From positions 62,001-126,000 of the forward strand of contig DATKSL010000010.1 of assembly GCA_035531675.1 (NCBI GenBank): a stretch of DNA of 64,000 nucleotides, read 5' to 3'. The notes under the pieces were generated by a model, which worked only from the letters and a program-made list of their open reading frames with translations, was not told the DNA's origin and did no database searches. Source of the stretch: JAJPIG01 sp035531675. Its GTDB lineage: Bacteria; Desulfobacterota; Binatia; Binatales; Binataceae. This document shows, piece after piece, positions 25,511 through 32,744 of the stretch (its first letter is position 1; every line of letters starts with the position of its first letter). Position numbers and translations under genes: made by a program.

Positions 25511-27091
25511 ATGATACGCACGAGTCGGTCCAAATGTTTAGCCGGGTTGTATGTGTTCAGCCTGATGGTCGCGGTGCTGATGCTGTTGCGCGCCTCGCCC
25601 GCCTCCGCCAGACGATTAACGGGAAAGGCCGTGAAGGCCGCGGACAGTGGGGTAGCCTGTTTGCAGGACGTATATGGGAGCAAAAAGCTCGTCTGTACGG
25701 CCAACGATGTCACCATTGCCTCGGTCGACAACATCAGGGGCCTCGACGGCAAGCCGCTCACCTCTTGTACCCCGGGCGTGGACTTTGCATTTATCGGGGA
25801 CTTCCATGTGACAACGACCGCCAGCTCGCGACAAAACATCGGCATCTATTTCCAGACCGCTGGCGGGACCAACGCGTTAACCGGGACCTGTTCGGATAAC
25901 ATCATTGGGCAGCTACACGACTGCCCGATGACCACGCCGGGAACCCTTCAGTGCGGATCCTCCACCTATACTGAGTCCGATGCGGCACCGGACAATTGCG
26001 GTGATACCACTTCGGCGCACCCGGAGGTGGTCACTATCGAGGTTACCGGCGTCAAGTGCCAGGCCGCCGCCGGGACGACCTCGGTGGCGCTCCCCTACTG
26101 CACAAGCTGGCAGCAGCCGAATGGGGCGATTTTGTGCGAAAGCTCGCCGCCGTTATATCCGTGGGTTTCAGGGGCGATCCCAGGAACGGTGTCCAAATGC
26201 AGCTGCAATAACGGCTTCACTGTGCCGATCGCCGTACAGTCGCCGGCAGTATCGGTGTCGAAGAGCTGTACTGTACCGGGGCAAACCGCGCAGACCTCTT
26301 GCACGATGTCCGACCCCGGCGGCAGCGTGACCTACAACGTCACCGTGACCAACGACCAATCGAATTTCGGTAGCGTGACGCTGAAACAGATCTGTGACAC
26401 TCAGTATGGAACCATCGCCACGGCGGCGGGCTACGCGGGCACGTGCCCCAATGGAACCATCGCCAATAGCCCCACCAGCACCACCTGCTCCCTCCAGCAG
26501 GCCATCGCGTTTGGGGGCAATTATCCGTGTAGTTTTACAGTCAGCCAGGGCGAGGATTCGGATGTGACAAACATCGTGACCGCCAAAGGGGTCGGTGCGG
26601 ATGGCACTACTCCGTTCAGCCAGGATTCTAACTCGGTGGAGGTGACGGTCGACGAAGCGGCGAGTACCGCGACGACGACCAAGAGCCTTGCCGCTATTAA
26701 GGCTGGCTGCGCCACCGTAAGGTACGGCGTGGACATCCATAACACTGGCGCGGCGGATGAGAGCCTGTCGTTGACAGCGCTCACCGACGATCAAGTGGAT
26801 ATCACGACGGTGACGAGCACTATTCTCGGCACCACCTGCGGCGTTGCAAATGGCGCGGGCACGCTGAGCGGGACGGCTGGAGCGGGAACGTTGCCAGCCA
26901 CGATCGCAGTGGGAGGCCACTATATCTGCCAATTCGACCGCCAGTTCTGCAGCGCGCTGGATGCGAGCGGATGTATCTCGCACACCGACACGGTGACGCC
27001 TTCACTGAGCGATGATGGCGAAGGCAAAGCCGTCAGCAATACCGGCGGTTCGCTCACCGTCAAGGAGTGCTTCACCGCGTCCGCGCCATAG
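25511..27091 (+). CDS. Large Cys-rich secreted protein with DUF11-like repeats
   Basis: A 526-residue exported protein: a signal peptide (residues about 10-36, LYVFSLMVAVLMLLRASPASA) and then a Ser/Thr/Gly-rich body with about 20 Cys residues. From about residue 253 there are repeated beta domains (SVSKSCTVPGQTAQTSC ... GGSVTYNVTVTNDQ) like DUF11/Ig-type modules of surface proteins. The Cys pairs suggest disulfide-stabilised extracellular domains. A strong GGAGGGG ribosome-binding site precedes the ATG. Codon use and composition differ from the housekeeping genes. It converges on the metalloprotease gene. Function unknown; adhesion or a matrix role is possible. Confidence 0.75.
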   Translation: MIRTSRSKCLAGLYVFSLMVAVLMLLRASPASARRLTGKAVKAADSGVACLQDVYGSKKLVCTANDVTIASVDNIRGLDGKPLTSCTPGVDFAFIGDFHVTTTASSRQNIGIYFQTAGGTNALTGTCSDNIIGQLHDCPMTTPGTLQCGSSTYTESDAAPDNCGDTTSAHPEVVTIEVTGVKCQAAAGTTSVALPYCTSWQQPNGAILCESSPPLYPWVSGAIPGTVSKCSCNNGFTVPIAVQSPAVSVSKSCTVPGQTAQTSCTMSDPGGSVTYNVTVTNDQSNFGSVTLKQICDTQYGTIATAAGYAGTCPNGTIANSPTSTTCSLQQAIAFGGNYPCSFTVSQGEDSDVTNIVTAKGVGADGTTPFSQDSNSVEVTVDEAASTATTTKSLAAIKAGCATVRYGVDIHNTGAADESLSLTALTDDQVDITTVTSTILGTTCGVANGAGTLSGTAGAGTLPATIAVGGHYICQFDRQFCSALDASGCISHTDTVTPSLSDDGEGKAVSNTGGSLTVKECFTASAP

Positions 27092-27107
27092 TAAAAAATG
27101 CTCGAGT

Positions 27108-27130
27108 CGCCCGCCCACGCGGGGCGGGCG
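27108..27130. repeat. GC-rich hairpin downstream of the secreted protein
   Basis: Arms CGCCCGCCC and GGGCGGGCG around ACGCG, just after the stop of the secreted protein gene; with the next hairpin it forms a double-hairpin transcript end. Confidence 0.6.
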
Positions 27131-27156
27131 GCTGCACTCACGACAACTTGCTCGGT

Positions 27157-27200
27157 AACCGGTCTGGACGGCGCGATGGCGCCGTCCAGACCGGTTTTTT
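27157..27200 (+). terminator. Rho-independent terminator
   Basis: An 18-base perfect stem (AACCGGTCTGGACGGCGC, 27157-27174, with 27179-27196), a GATG loop and a T-run to 27200. It ends transcription of the secreted protein gene. Its core TGGACGGCGC ... GCGCCGTCC equals that of the palindrome at 14082-14118 in ybeY. Confidence 0.9.
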
Positions 27201-27211
27201 CGAAGCGGCGC

Positions 27212-28933
27212 CTACTGCACCGCGAAACTGGTCGCGGCGCTGGCGGAAGTGCCATCGATCGTGGCGGCGGCGCTCACCTGATAGGTCCCGCTCGGATCCC
27301 TGCGGCCGAGCTTGAGCTTGTAGACCGCGGTGCCGTTGCTGTTGGTGGTCGCGCTGCCCGATGCCACTGAGCCGTTGGCCTTCGTAATCGTAAATTTCAC
27401 TGAATCATTGGCGGCCGGTGAGCCGCCGGCAGTCGCCATGGCCGTGATCGATACGGTCTGGCCGCGACTGTAGCTCTGCTGGCCGGTGGCAACCGCCAGA
27501 CCCGCCGTGAACTGCACCGTGACGGCAGCCTGGGTGGACGTTACCCAGGTCGTGGTCAACATCAGGCCTGAGGTCGGGTCGACGAAGCTTTGACCGGTCA
27601 CGAGGGAGGGATCGAAGGCCCAGTCGTAGGTCGGGGTCGCCGGCGTCATGTCGAGCAGATCGCCGCTGTTGCCGTCGCCATCGGTCCCGATATGCACCAG
27701 CACGCCATCGGTTTCGTTCTCCGATGGCTGGTTGGCGATGAACGCGTCGAAGCCGACCGCCTGCCGCGCCTCGACGTAATACCAGCTCTGCGCCCCGGTC
27801 GTCGGATCGATAGACTTCAGAATCTTCAGCGCGTTGGGCCCCGACCCGTCGAGTTCGTAGGCGTCGAGGATGTACGTCCCGCTGCTTTGGACCGCTGTGA
27901 TCGACGGCGATGCGCCGTAGTTCAACCAGCCCAGCCGCTCCTTCTGGAAGGCGTTGTATTCGGGTGACGGGGTTTGCGGCGCACCCATCGTGTCCAGGAT
28001 GTCGCCATACTCAATGACGTTGCAGTTGGAGCCGATCGTCGCACCGGTGCCGCAATCGAGCAGATGCGAATGGTAGAGGCCGAGCGCGTGCCCCAGTTCA
28101 TGGTCGACGATATGCACGTCCAGGCTGCCGCTACCGTTGGTGCCGTTGATCCAGGTCTGCGAAGGGCTCCCGCCGATCGACGACGAACCCGCCCATCCGC
28201 AATTGTTGTTCTGCGGGAAGGCATAGACATAATGGCTGTAGGCGGAGAGATCGACCCCCGCCGCGGTGGCGGCCGCCTGCGCGTCGCTGGCGATACTCGC
28301 GGTGTCGCAGCTCGTGCTGCTGAGCGGAATCGTGAACCAGCCGACTACGTCGCCGGTGAGCCAGGTCTGTTGATAGGAGTTTTCCATGAAGAAGCTGCTG
28401 CCGGTGGTGAACACCGTGCTATCAGCATCGGCCACCGTATACGGCTGATTGCTCGGGTCGTCCTGGAAGTTTACCAGCATCACCAGCGTCGATTGTGCGC
28501 CGAGCGTATTCGGCAACACTGCCGAGGGCGCCGGCTGCTGCGGTTGCTGCGGCTTGCCCTTGATGTGGTTGGTGGTGCCCGAGGCGAGCATCAGGCTGCC
28601 GTCGGCGAGCCGGGCGCCCTGGACAACCACGCGGTCGCCGGTCAGCAGATTGGTCGGTGGATGCTTTGCGAAGTGGAGCCGGATTCGCCGCCCGCTCGGC
28701 ATCGTCAGAAAATAGCGCGTGCGGCTGCGACGCGCGTAGTCGGCTACTCGCACCTCGAGGGTGCCCGCGAGTTCCATCGCCCGGCCCGCGACCCCGGCGC
28801 TAGCCGGCGAGTCGCCGGGCGCGCTGGCAAGGTCCGCCGCGTTTCCATGGGATGCGCTGACGAAGAACAGAATCGTCGCCAGAACGGCGGCCGGAAAAAA
28901 AACCTTCCGGCCGCGTGCGCCTTTCGCCTGCAT
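27212..28933 (-). CDS. Secreted zinc metalloprotease, gametolysin (M11/M6)-like
   Basis: A 573-residue exported protease. A signal peptide (residues about 10-33) is followed by an OB-like N-terminal region (to about 110) and a Pro/Gln linker. The catalytic domain carries HELGHALGLYHSH near 274, the extended zinc site HExxHxxGxxH, and a DTMG Met-turn near 320. The C terminus from about 480 is an Ig-like or filamin-type beta domain (QSYSRGQTVSITAMATAGG...). It probably degrades proteins outside the cell. GGGGGAGGA precedes the ATG. It faces the secreted Cys-rich protein gene, which may be a substrate or partner. Confidence 0.85.
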   Translation of the reverse strand: MQAKGARGRKVFFPAAVLATILFFVSASHGNAADLASAPGDSPASAGVAGRAMELAGTLEVRVADYARRSRTRYFLTMPSGRRIRLHFAKHPPTNLLTGDRVVVQGARLADGSLMLASGTTNHIKGKPQQPQQPAPSAVLPNTLGAQSTLVMLVNFQDDPSNQPYTVADADSTVFTTGSSFFMENSYQQTWLTGDVVGWFTIPLSSTSCDTASIASDAQAAATAAGVDLSAYSHYVYAFPQNNNCGWAGSSSIGGSPSQTWINGTNGSGSLDVHIVDHELGHALGLYHSHLLDCGTGATIGSNCNVIEYGDILDTMGAPQTPSPEYNAFQKERLGWLNYGASPSITAVQSSGTYILDAYELDGSGPNALKILKSIDPTTGAQSWYYVEARQAVGFDAFIANQPSENETDGVLVHIGTDGDGNSGDLLDMTPATPTYDWAFDPSLVTGQSFVDPTSGLMLTTTWVTSTQAAVTVQFTAGLAVATGQQSYSRGQTVSITAMATAGGSPAANDSVKFTITKANGSVASGSATTNSNGTAVYKLKLGRRDPSGTYQVSAAATIDGTSASAATSFAVQ

Positions 28934-29461
28934 ATCGTCCTCCCCCGCGCCTGCCCCACAACCACCCGCAAAAGACCGGCGCTCGAATCAGCATTAGCCG
29001 CGCAACACTAAGCGTTCCTCCCTGACAGCAAACTGCGCCGCGAGAGGTTCTCACGACGCTGGAAGAACCGGGGATCCCGAAGCGCTCGACCGCGACGAAG
29101 CGATCCTAGCGAGCGGCCGCGGCAACAAAATCCACCTGGGCCCGATGGAGCAAATGATGAGCCATACGCTAAAGAGGTCCGGAATTGCTTTGTTTTATCA
29201 CCAGGCATCTGGACTTTTGAGGTAATCGCGTCAACATACGTGACTGAAACGCGACGACTCGTTGCAAAGCTGCAATATGCTCAGGCCTGATGCCGAACGG
29301 GGGAGTCGGACGATGTGGGCGAAATTTGGCGGCGATCCTCGGGCTATCGAAACGGCACCGGAGGAGTGCAGGGGGGATGCACTCCCGCCGGTGCGTTTCG
29401 GGACGCCGCGCATCGCCACGGCCCCGGGGGATGAAGCCGTGGCGAGCTTGGCTGGGGGATG
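28934..29461. other. Non-coding region with hairpin element
   Basis: About 530 bases without a gene, upstream of the protease gene and downstream of the Spy-like gene (both on the minus strand). Bases 29348-29461 carry two hairpins and three GGGGGATG copies, listed separately. The rest shows no recognisable motif. Confidence 0.5.
29348..29461. repeat. Double hairpin with three GGGGGATG copies
   Basis: Hairpin 1: arms of 23 bases (29348-29370 and 29378-29400) pair with small interruptions around a GGGGGGA loop. Hairpin 2: perfect 10-base arms (29413-29422 and 29436-29445) around a 13-base loop. GGGGGATG occurs at 29372, 29426 and 29454. It lies just past the Spy-like stop codon on the minus strand and could be a transcript end, a REP-like repeat or a regulatory RNA element. 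Confidence 0.6.
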
Positions 29462-29950
29462 CTACTGATCGGCGCTTTTAGCGCCGGCCTTATCCGAGGT
29501 CGCAGCGCCATTGAACTTCTGGAACAGCGCATGACGTTGCTGCATCTGCTGATCCTGCATGGCCTGCCATTGGGTGACGAACTTGGTGGCCTGGCTGCGC
29601 TGCGCGGCCGACAGGCTGGACAGGATCGTTTTGGCGAGCTTGACCTTTTCGGCCAGCATGTTGTGGTGCGCGGTCTCGAGCGCCGTTACGTCAGCGGTGG
29701 TATCCTTGCCGGCCACCAGGTCCAGGGTCAGTTGCTGACGCGCGCTGCGCATCGCCTCGTGCAGGTTCTTGAGATTGGTCCGGTCCGCCATGATCGCGGC
29801 CTTGACCTGCTGATGCGGGACCATTTTCCATACCACCGGCGGCATCAGCTGGCCGTCATGGCCGTGATGACCCTGGGCCGACCCGATCGCGGGCATCAGC
29901 ACAATCGCCGCCAGTCCGAGGGCGGCCGTCAAACCGAAAATCGTTTTCAT
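29462..29950 (-). CDS. Spy/CpxP-like periplasmic stress protein
   Basis: A 162-residue protein: a signal peptide (MKTIFGLTAALGLAAIVLMPAIGSAQG), a His-rich start (HHGHDGQ) and long helices rich in Gln, Lys and Met, ending DQQMQQRHALFQKF. This suits the Spy/CpxP/CnrX fold, periplasmic helical-hairpin chaperones or metal sensors. It follows the anti-sigma and ECF sigma genes on the same strand, which implies that its product either reports stress to the anti-sigma factor or is a main target of the regulon. Confidence 0.75.
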   Translation of the reverse strand: MKTIFGLTAALGLAAIVLMPAIGSAQGHHGHDGQLMPPVVWKMVPHQQVKAAIMADRTNLKNLHEAMRSARQQLTLDLVAGKDTTADVTALETAHHNMLAEKVKLAKTILSSLSAAQRSQATKFVTQWQAMQDQQMQQRHALFQKFNGAATSDKAGAKSADQ

Positions 29951-29992
29951 GTGTTCTCCTGTTTCGATCGTCTCGCTTGGCGCGAGGTGAAA

Positions 29993-30463
29993 TCAAAAGT
30001 CATCGCTATCCTGCGCGCCGTTGTCAGCCGGGAGATCGATGTTTGAATCGCTGTCATCAGGCGACAGTAGATCATCGACATACAGTGCGTACGAGGCGGG
30101 CGTGACGAGCGCGCCGCTCACGCTTGCGGAGCTATCGAGCGCGACCATCACCGGCGCGGCCGCCGGTTGCGAGGCGCCGGGCTGCCCGCCGACATTCCCG
30201 GTCGTCAACCGTCCGCATAGAAACGCCGCCACCAGCGCTGCAAACGCGAATCCCATCCGGGCCTGGTGACCGCTCACGCGCGGCGCCCAGTGTTGCGCCG
30301 GGGCGGGTTGATTGAGCACCGCGACGATTCCCGCGAGGTCATCGTCCAGCCGTCGATAGCGCCGGTCGCAATCCGCGCACTGCTCGAGATGCTGGCGTTC
30401 GCGCCGCAGCTCCTCGCCGTCGTGGAGCATCAGCAGAACCCGCTCGCTGAGACATCGATTCAT
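29993..30463 (-). CDS. Zinc-finger anti-sigma factor
   Basis: A 156-residue membrane protein. Residues about 22-32 have the HxxxCxxC zinc motif (RQHLEQCADCDR) of the anti-sigma ZAS domain that clamps ECF sigma factors, a membrane helix follows near 66-82 (GFAFAALVAAFLCG), and the periplasmic tail is Asp/Ser-rich. The ATG at 30463 has AGGAAGT upstream. It lies directly downstream of the sigma gene, the normal order for such pairs. Confidence 0.82.
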   Translation of the reverse strand: MNRCLSERVLLMLHDGEELRRERQHLEQCADCDRRYRRLDDDLAGIVAVLNQPAPAQHWAPRVSGHQARMGFAFAALVAAFLCGRLTTGNVGGQPGASQPAAAPVMVALDSSASVSGALVTPASYALYVDDLLSPDDSDSNIDLPADNGAQDSDDF

Positions 30464-30552
30464 CGTTACTTCCTGCTCGGCTTTCCGTCCGCGCTTCACT
30501 GACTAAGACGAGCGCGGCTCCCGATGAGTTGACATCGATCCATGCGCTTCAG

Positions 30553-31089
30553 TTACGCCTGGTCTTTCAAAGCGGCCCGCAGGCGCTGGACGGCGCGGAA
30601 CAGGTGGCGCTTGACGGTGCCGGGATCCAGCTGCAGCAACGCGGCCACTTCGCTGGTGGTGTATTCCTCGATATGGCGCAGGATGAAGACTTCCCGTTGA
30701 CGGGCCGGGAGCTTGCGAAACTCGCCCCACACCACGCCGTACAGCTCGCGCCCCTGCGCCACACGCTCGGCGCCGGGCGCGGGGCTCTGATGGTCGCTGT
30801 CGTGAAACTCGTCGACCCGCCGATACCACCATCGCCACCATCCCGAGCGCCGCCGGTCATGACAGGCGTTCACCGCCACCCGCGTCAGCCACGCCGCCCA
30901 ACTGTCGGGCGCGCCGTCGGCGCGATAATGGTCGAGCGCCTTGACGAAGACTTCCTGGGCGGTTTCCTGCGCCTCGTCATCGTCGGTCAGCATCCTGCGG
31001 CACAGCCGCGCGATGCGCGGATGATGGTCGCGATAGATCTGATCCCAATTATTGGGCGTACTCGGCACGGATTTTAGATGCGCCCTCAT
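30553..31089 (-). CDS. ECF sigma factor
   Basis: A 178-residue RNA polymerase sigma factor. Region 2 spans about residues 18-85 (DQIYRDHHPRIARLCRRM, then AQEVFVKALDH and LTRVAVNACHDRRR), and region 4 lies in the C-terminal third with LPARQREVFILRHIEEY and a helix-turn-helix ALLQLDPGTVKRHLFRAVQRL. It is held inactive by the zinc-finger anti-sigma factor downstream until an envelope or metal signal arrives. Likely targets are its own operon and perhaps the divergent small secreted genes. Confidence 0.9.
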   Translation of the reverse strand: MRAHLKSVPSTPNNWDQIYRDHHPRIARLCRRMLTDDDEAQETAQEVFVKALDHYRADGAPDSWAAWLTRVAVNACHDRRRSGWWRWWYRRVDEFHDSDHQSPAPGAERVAQGRELYGVVWGEFRKLPARQREVFILRHIEEYTTSEVAALLQLDPGTVKRHLFRAVQRLRAALKDQA

Positions 31090-31225
31090 AGCTATCAGCT
31101 ATTTGACGTAAGCGATCGCGATTTGGTTGACGAGCGTCGAATTCGGCGGAGTTCATGTCAACGCCGGAAGCGCCATTTACGTCTTAAGCGACGGAAGCTT
31201 TAGAGTGAAGCAAAGAGGTAGACTG

Positions 31226-31399
31226 ATGAAGCGCTTGATTTCGATCGTATCCGCGCTACTTATCGTCGGTGGCTTGGCCGGTTCGTCGATGGCCGCGGAG
31301 AGTGCCCCACCTACCCCGTCGGCGAAGACCATCGCGGTGTTGTTGCTGCTGATGGCAGAGAGTTCGGGCTCGACGGGGGTCCTCGTCACGCAGCCATGA
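31226..31399 (+). CDS. Small secreted protein
   Basis: A 57-residue product: a signal peptide (MKRLISIVSALLIVGGLAGSSMAAE) and a short hydrophobic mature part (SAKTIAVLLLLMAESSGS). AGAGGTAG lies upstream of the ATG. It overlaps the next secreted-protein gene by four bases and is divergent from the ECF sigma gene. Function unknown; it may be a small envelope stress peptide. Confidence 0.55.
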   Translation: MKRLISIVSALLIVGGLAGSSMAAESAPPTPSAKTIAVLLLLMAESSGSTGVLVTQP

Positions 31400-31989
31400 A
31401 CCGCGCTAAAGGGCCGCGGTCGAGAATCTCGAGGGCGGAGATGGTCGCGGCGATTCTTTCCGCGATCGTGACCGCGATAGTGGCCGTGGCTGGCGCCGCT
31501 GAAGCACAGGAGTTGAGCAGGCAATATCGCGATTATCGCGCGCCGGACGGAACCCTGATCGCGCGCGTCGTGGCCGCCGACAAAGCCCTGTCCGAGACTG
31601 ACGTCGAGAGCCGCATCGAGATTCGGAGCAAAGACGGCAAACTGATCTTTTCGAAGGACTATTCCTCGGACGACGGCTTGCACGGCCTGGGTGTGGTCAA
31701 AGCGCAGTGGACGCCGGATTCGCAGTTCTTCGTCTACAGCATGACCTCCTCCGGCGGCCATCAGCCGTGGTATGCACCGATTGACGTCTACAGCCGCGCT
31801 CACAACCGGGTTGCGCGGTTGGACGAGATGACGGGCCATCGGCCCACGCTGTCAGCCGCCTTTGACATCATCCCGCCCCATTCAGTGGAAGACGCATGCG
31901 CCAAGGATGCGCAGCATCACGACCAGGACTACGTGACGATCAGGATCGATTTGGCCAAGGCCTTCCCGATGCCGACGGCGAATCGCTGA
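31396..31989 (+). CDS. Secreted hypothetical protein
   Basis: A 197-residue protein with an N-terminal signal or anchor (residues about 15-37, EMVAAILSAIVTAIVAVAGAAEA) and a beta-rich body with WTPDSQFFVYSMTSSGGHQPW, which recalls single blades of WD40/TolB-like propellers. It is translationally coupled (ATGA) to the small secreted gene upstream. No enzyme motif is visible. The pair sits between the stress cassette and dciA. Confidence 0.65.
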   Translation: MNRAKGPRSRISRAEMVAAILSAIVTAIVAVAGAAEAQELSRQYRDYRAPDGTLIARVVAADKALSETDVESRIEIRSKDGKLIFSKDYSSDDGLHGLGVVKAQWTPDSQFFVYSMTSSGGHQPWYAPIDVYSRAHNRVARLDEMTGHRPTLSAAFDIIPPHSVEDACAKDAQHHDQDYVTIRIDLAKAFPMPTANR

Positions 31990-32006
31990 GCCGCTGGGAA
32001 TAGAAA

Positions 32007-32456
32007 TCAACGCGGGGAGCGGCCCCAGGCCTCGATCAGGCTCTCGAAGGCGCGGCGCAGTTCGGGATCCTTGAGCTCGGGCAGCTCGATCGAGCGGCGC
32101 GTCGCGCGCTCCACGGGCTTCAGGCGCGGCCGATCGCGGCGGCTGAGCCGTCCCTTCACGAAGCGCAGGTCGCGCACCACGTCGGCGCCGAGCCGGGCCT
32201 GCAGGCGCGCGAGGATGTCGCTCTTGAGCAGGTTCAGCTCCTGGATCCACATCGCGGTCGAAACCTTGATGGTGGCGGTGTGGAACTTGAGGCCGCCGAC
32301 TTCGGTGCGCCGCGCGATACCCTCACCGACCATCGCGGGCCATACCTGCACCAGCCGCACCAGGCCGAAATGACCCTCGGCGTCGAGCTTCTCGATGATC
32401 GGCTGGAGCGCGCTGGCGATCGGTTCGGGACTCCTGCGGCGTCGCTTCTCCATCAC
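32007..32456 (-). CDS. DciA-like protein (DUF721)
   Basis: A 149-residue protein of the DUF721/DciA family, which in many bacteria loads or assists the replicative helicase DnaB where DnaC or DnaI are absent. The KH-like N-terminal domain is visible (ALQPIIEKLDAEGHFGLVRLVQVWPAMVGEGIARRTEV ... LKFHTATIKVSTAMWIQELNLLKSDILARL), followed by a charged tail. It is divergent from the ribonucleotide reductase gene nrdJ, a replication-linked neighbour. Confidence 0.82.
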   Translation of the reverse strand: MMEKRRRRSPEPIASALQPIIEKLDAEGHFGLVRLVQVWPAMVGEGIARRTEVGGLKFHTATIKVSTAMWIQELNLLKSDILARLQARLGADVVRDLRFVKGRLSRRDRPRLKPVERATRRSIELPELKDPELRRAFESLIEAWGRSPR

Positions 32457-32744
32457 GGTTCCGATTCTTACCCGCGCCGCCGAAGAGTTCCAAACCGGGC
32501 TCTCTTTGAATAAGAATATCTAATGCTCCAATGAAGCTTTGGTGTTGGCCGGCTTATCAAGCGAAGATTTGTCAAAAGCCTGTCAACAATCTGATATATA
32601 GTTTGTCCACAGGGCTATGCACACAACATGTTGGGGGTCACGCTTGACACTCAAGACCGTTTCATGCGATGAAAGTCGCTCGGCATAGAGCAAATTAGTT
32701 AGCTGGAAACGCGGTGCAGGCGGCAGGCGGCGGCGGAGGGGACG
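32457..32744. promoter_or_regulatory. dciA-nrdJ intergenic control region
   Basis: AT-richer than the surroundings. It holds TTGTCA (32569-32574), 17 bases, then TGATAT (32592-32597), a fair sigma-70 promoter toward nrdJ, and two DnaA-box-like 9-mers, TTGTCCACA (32603-32611) and CTATGCACA (32615-32623), each one base from TTATNCACA. A TTGACA at 32644 has no good -10. No cobalamin riboswitch box was found. Confidence 0.4.

Noticed and set aside
32589..32604. NrdR box upstream of nrdJ
   Set aside because: Only the ATATATAGTTT half resembles the consensus, and no second box follows at the usual spacing.
32457..32744. Cobalamin riboswitch before nrdJ
   Set aside because: The region is too short and lacks the B12-box and the conserved stem sequences.
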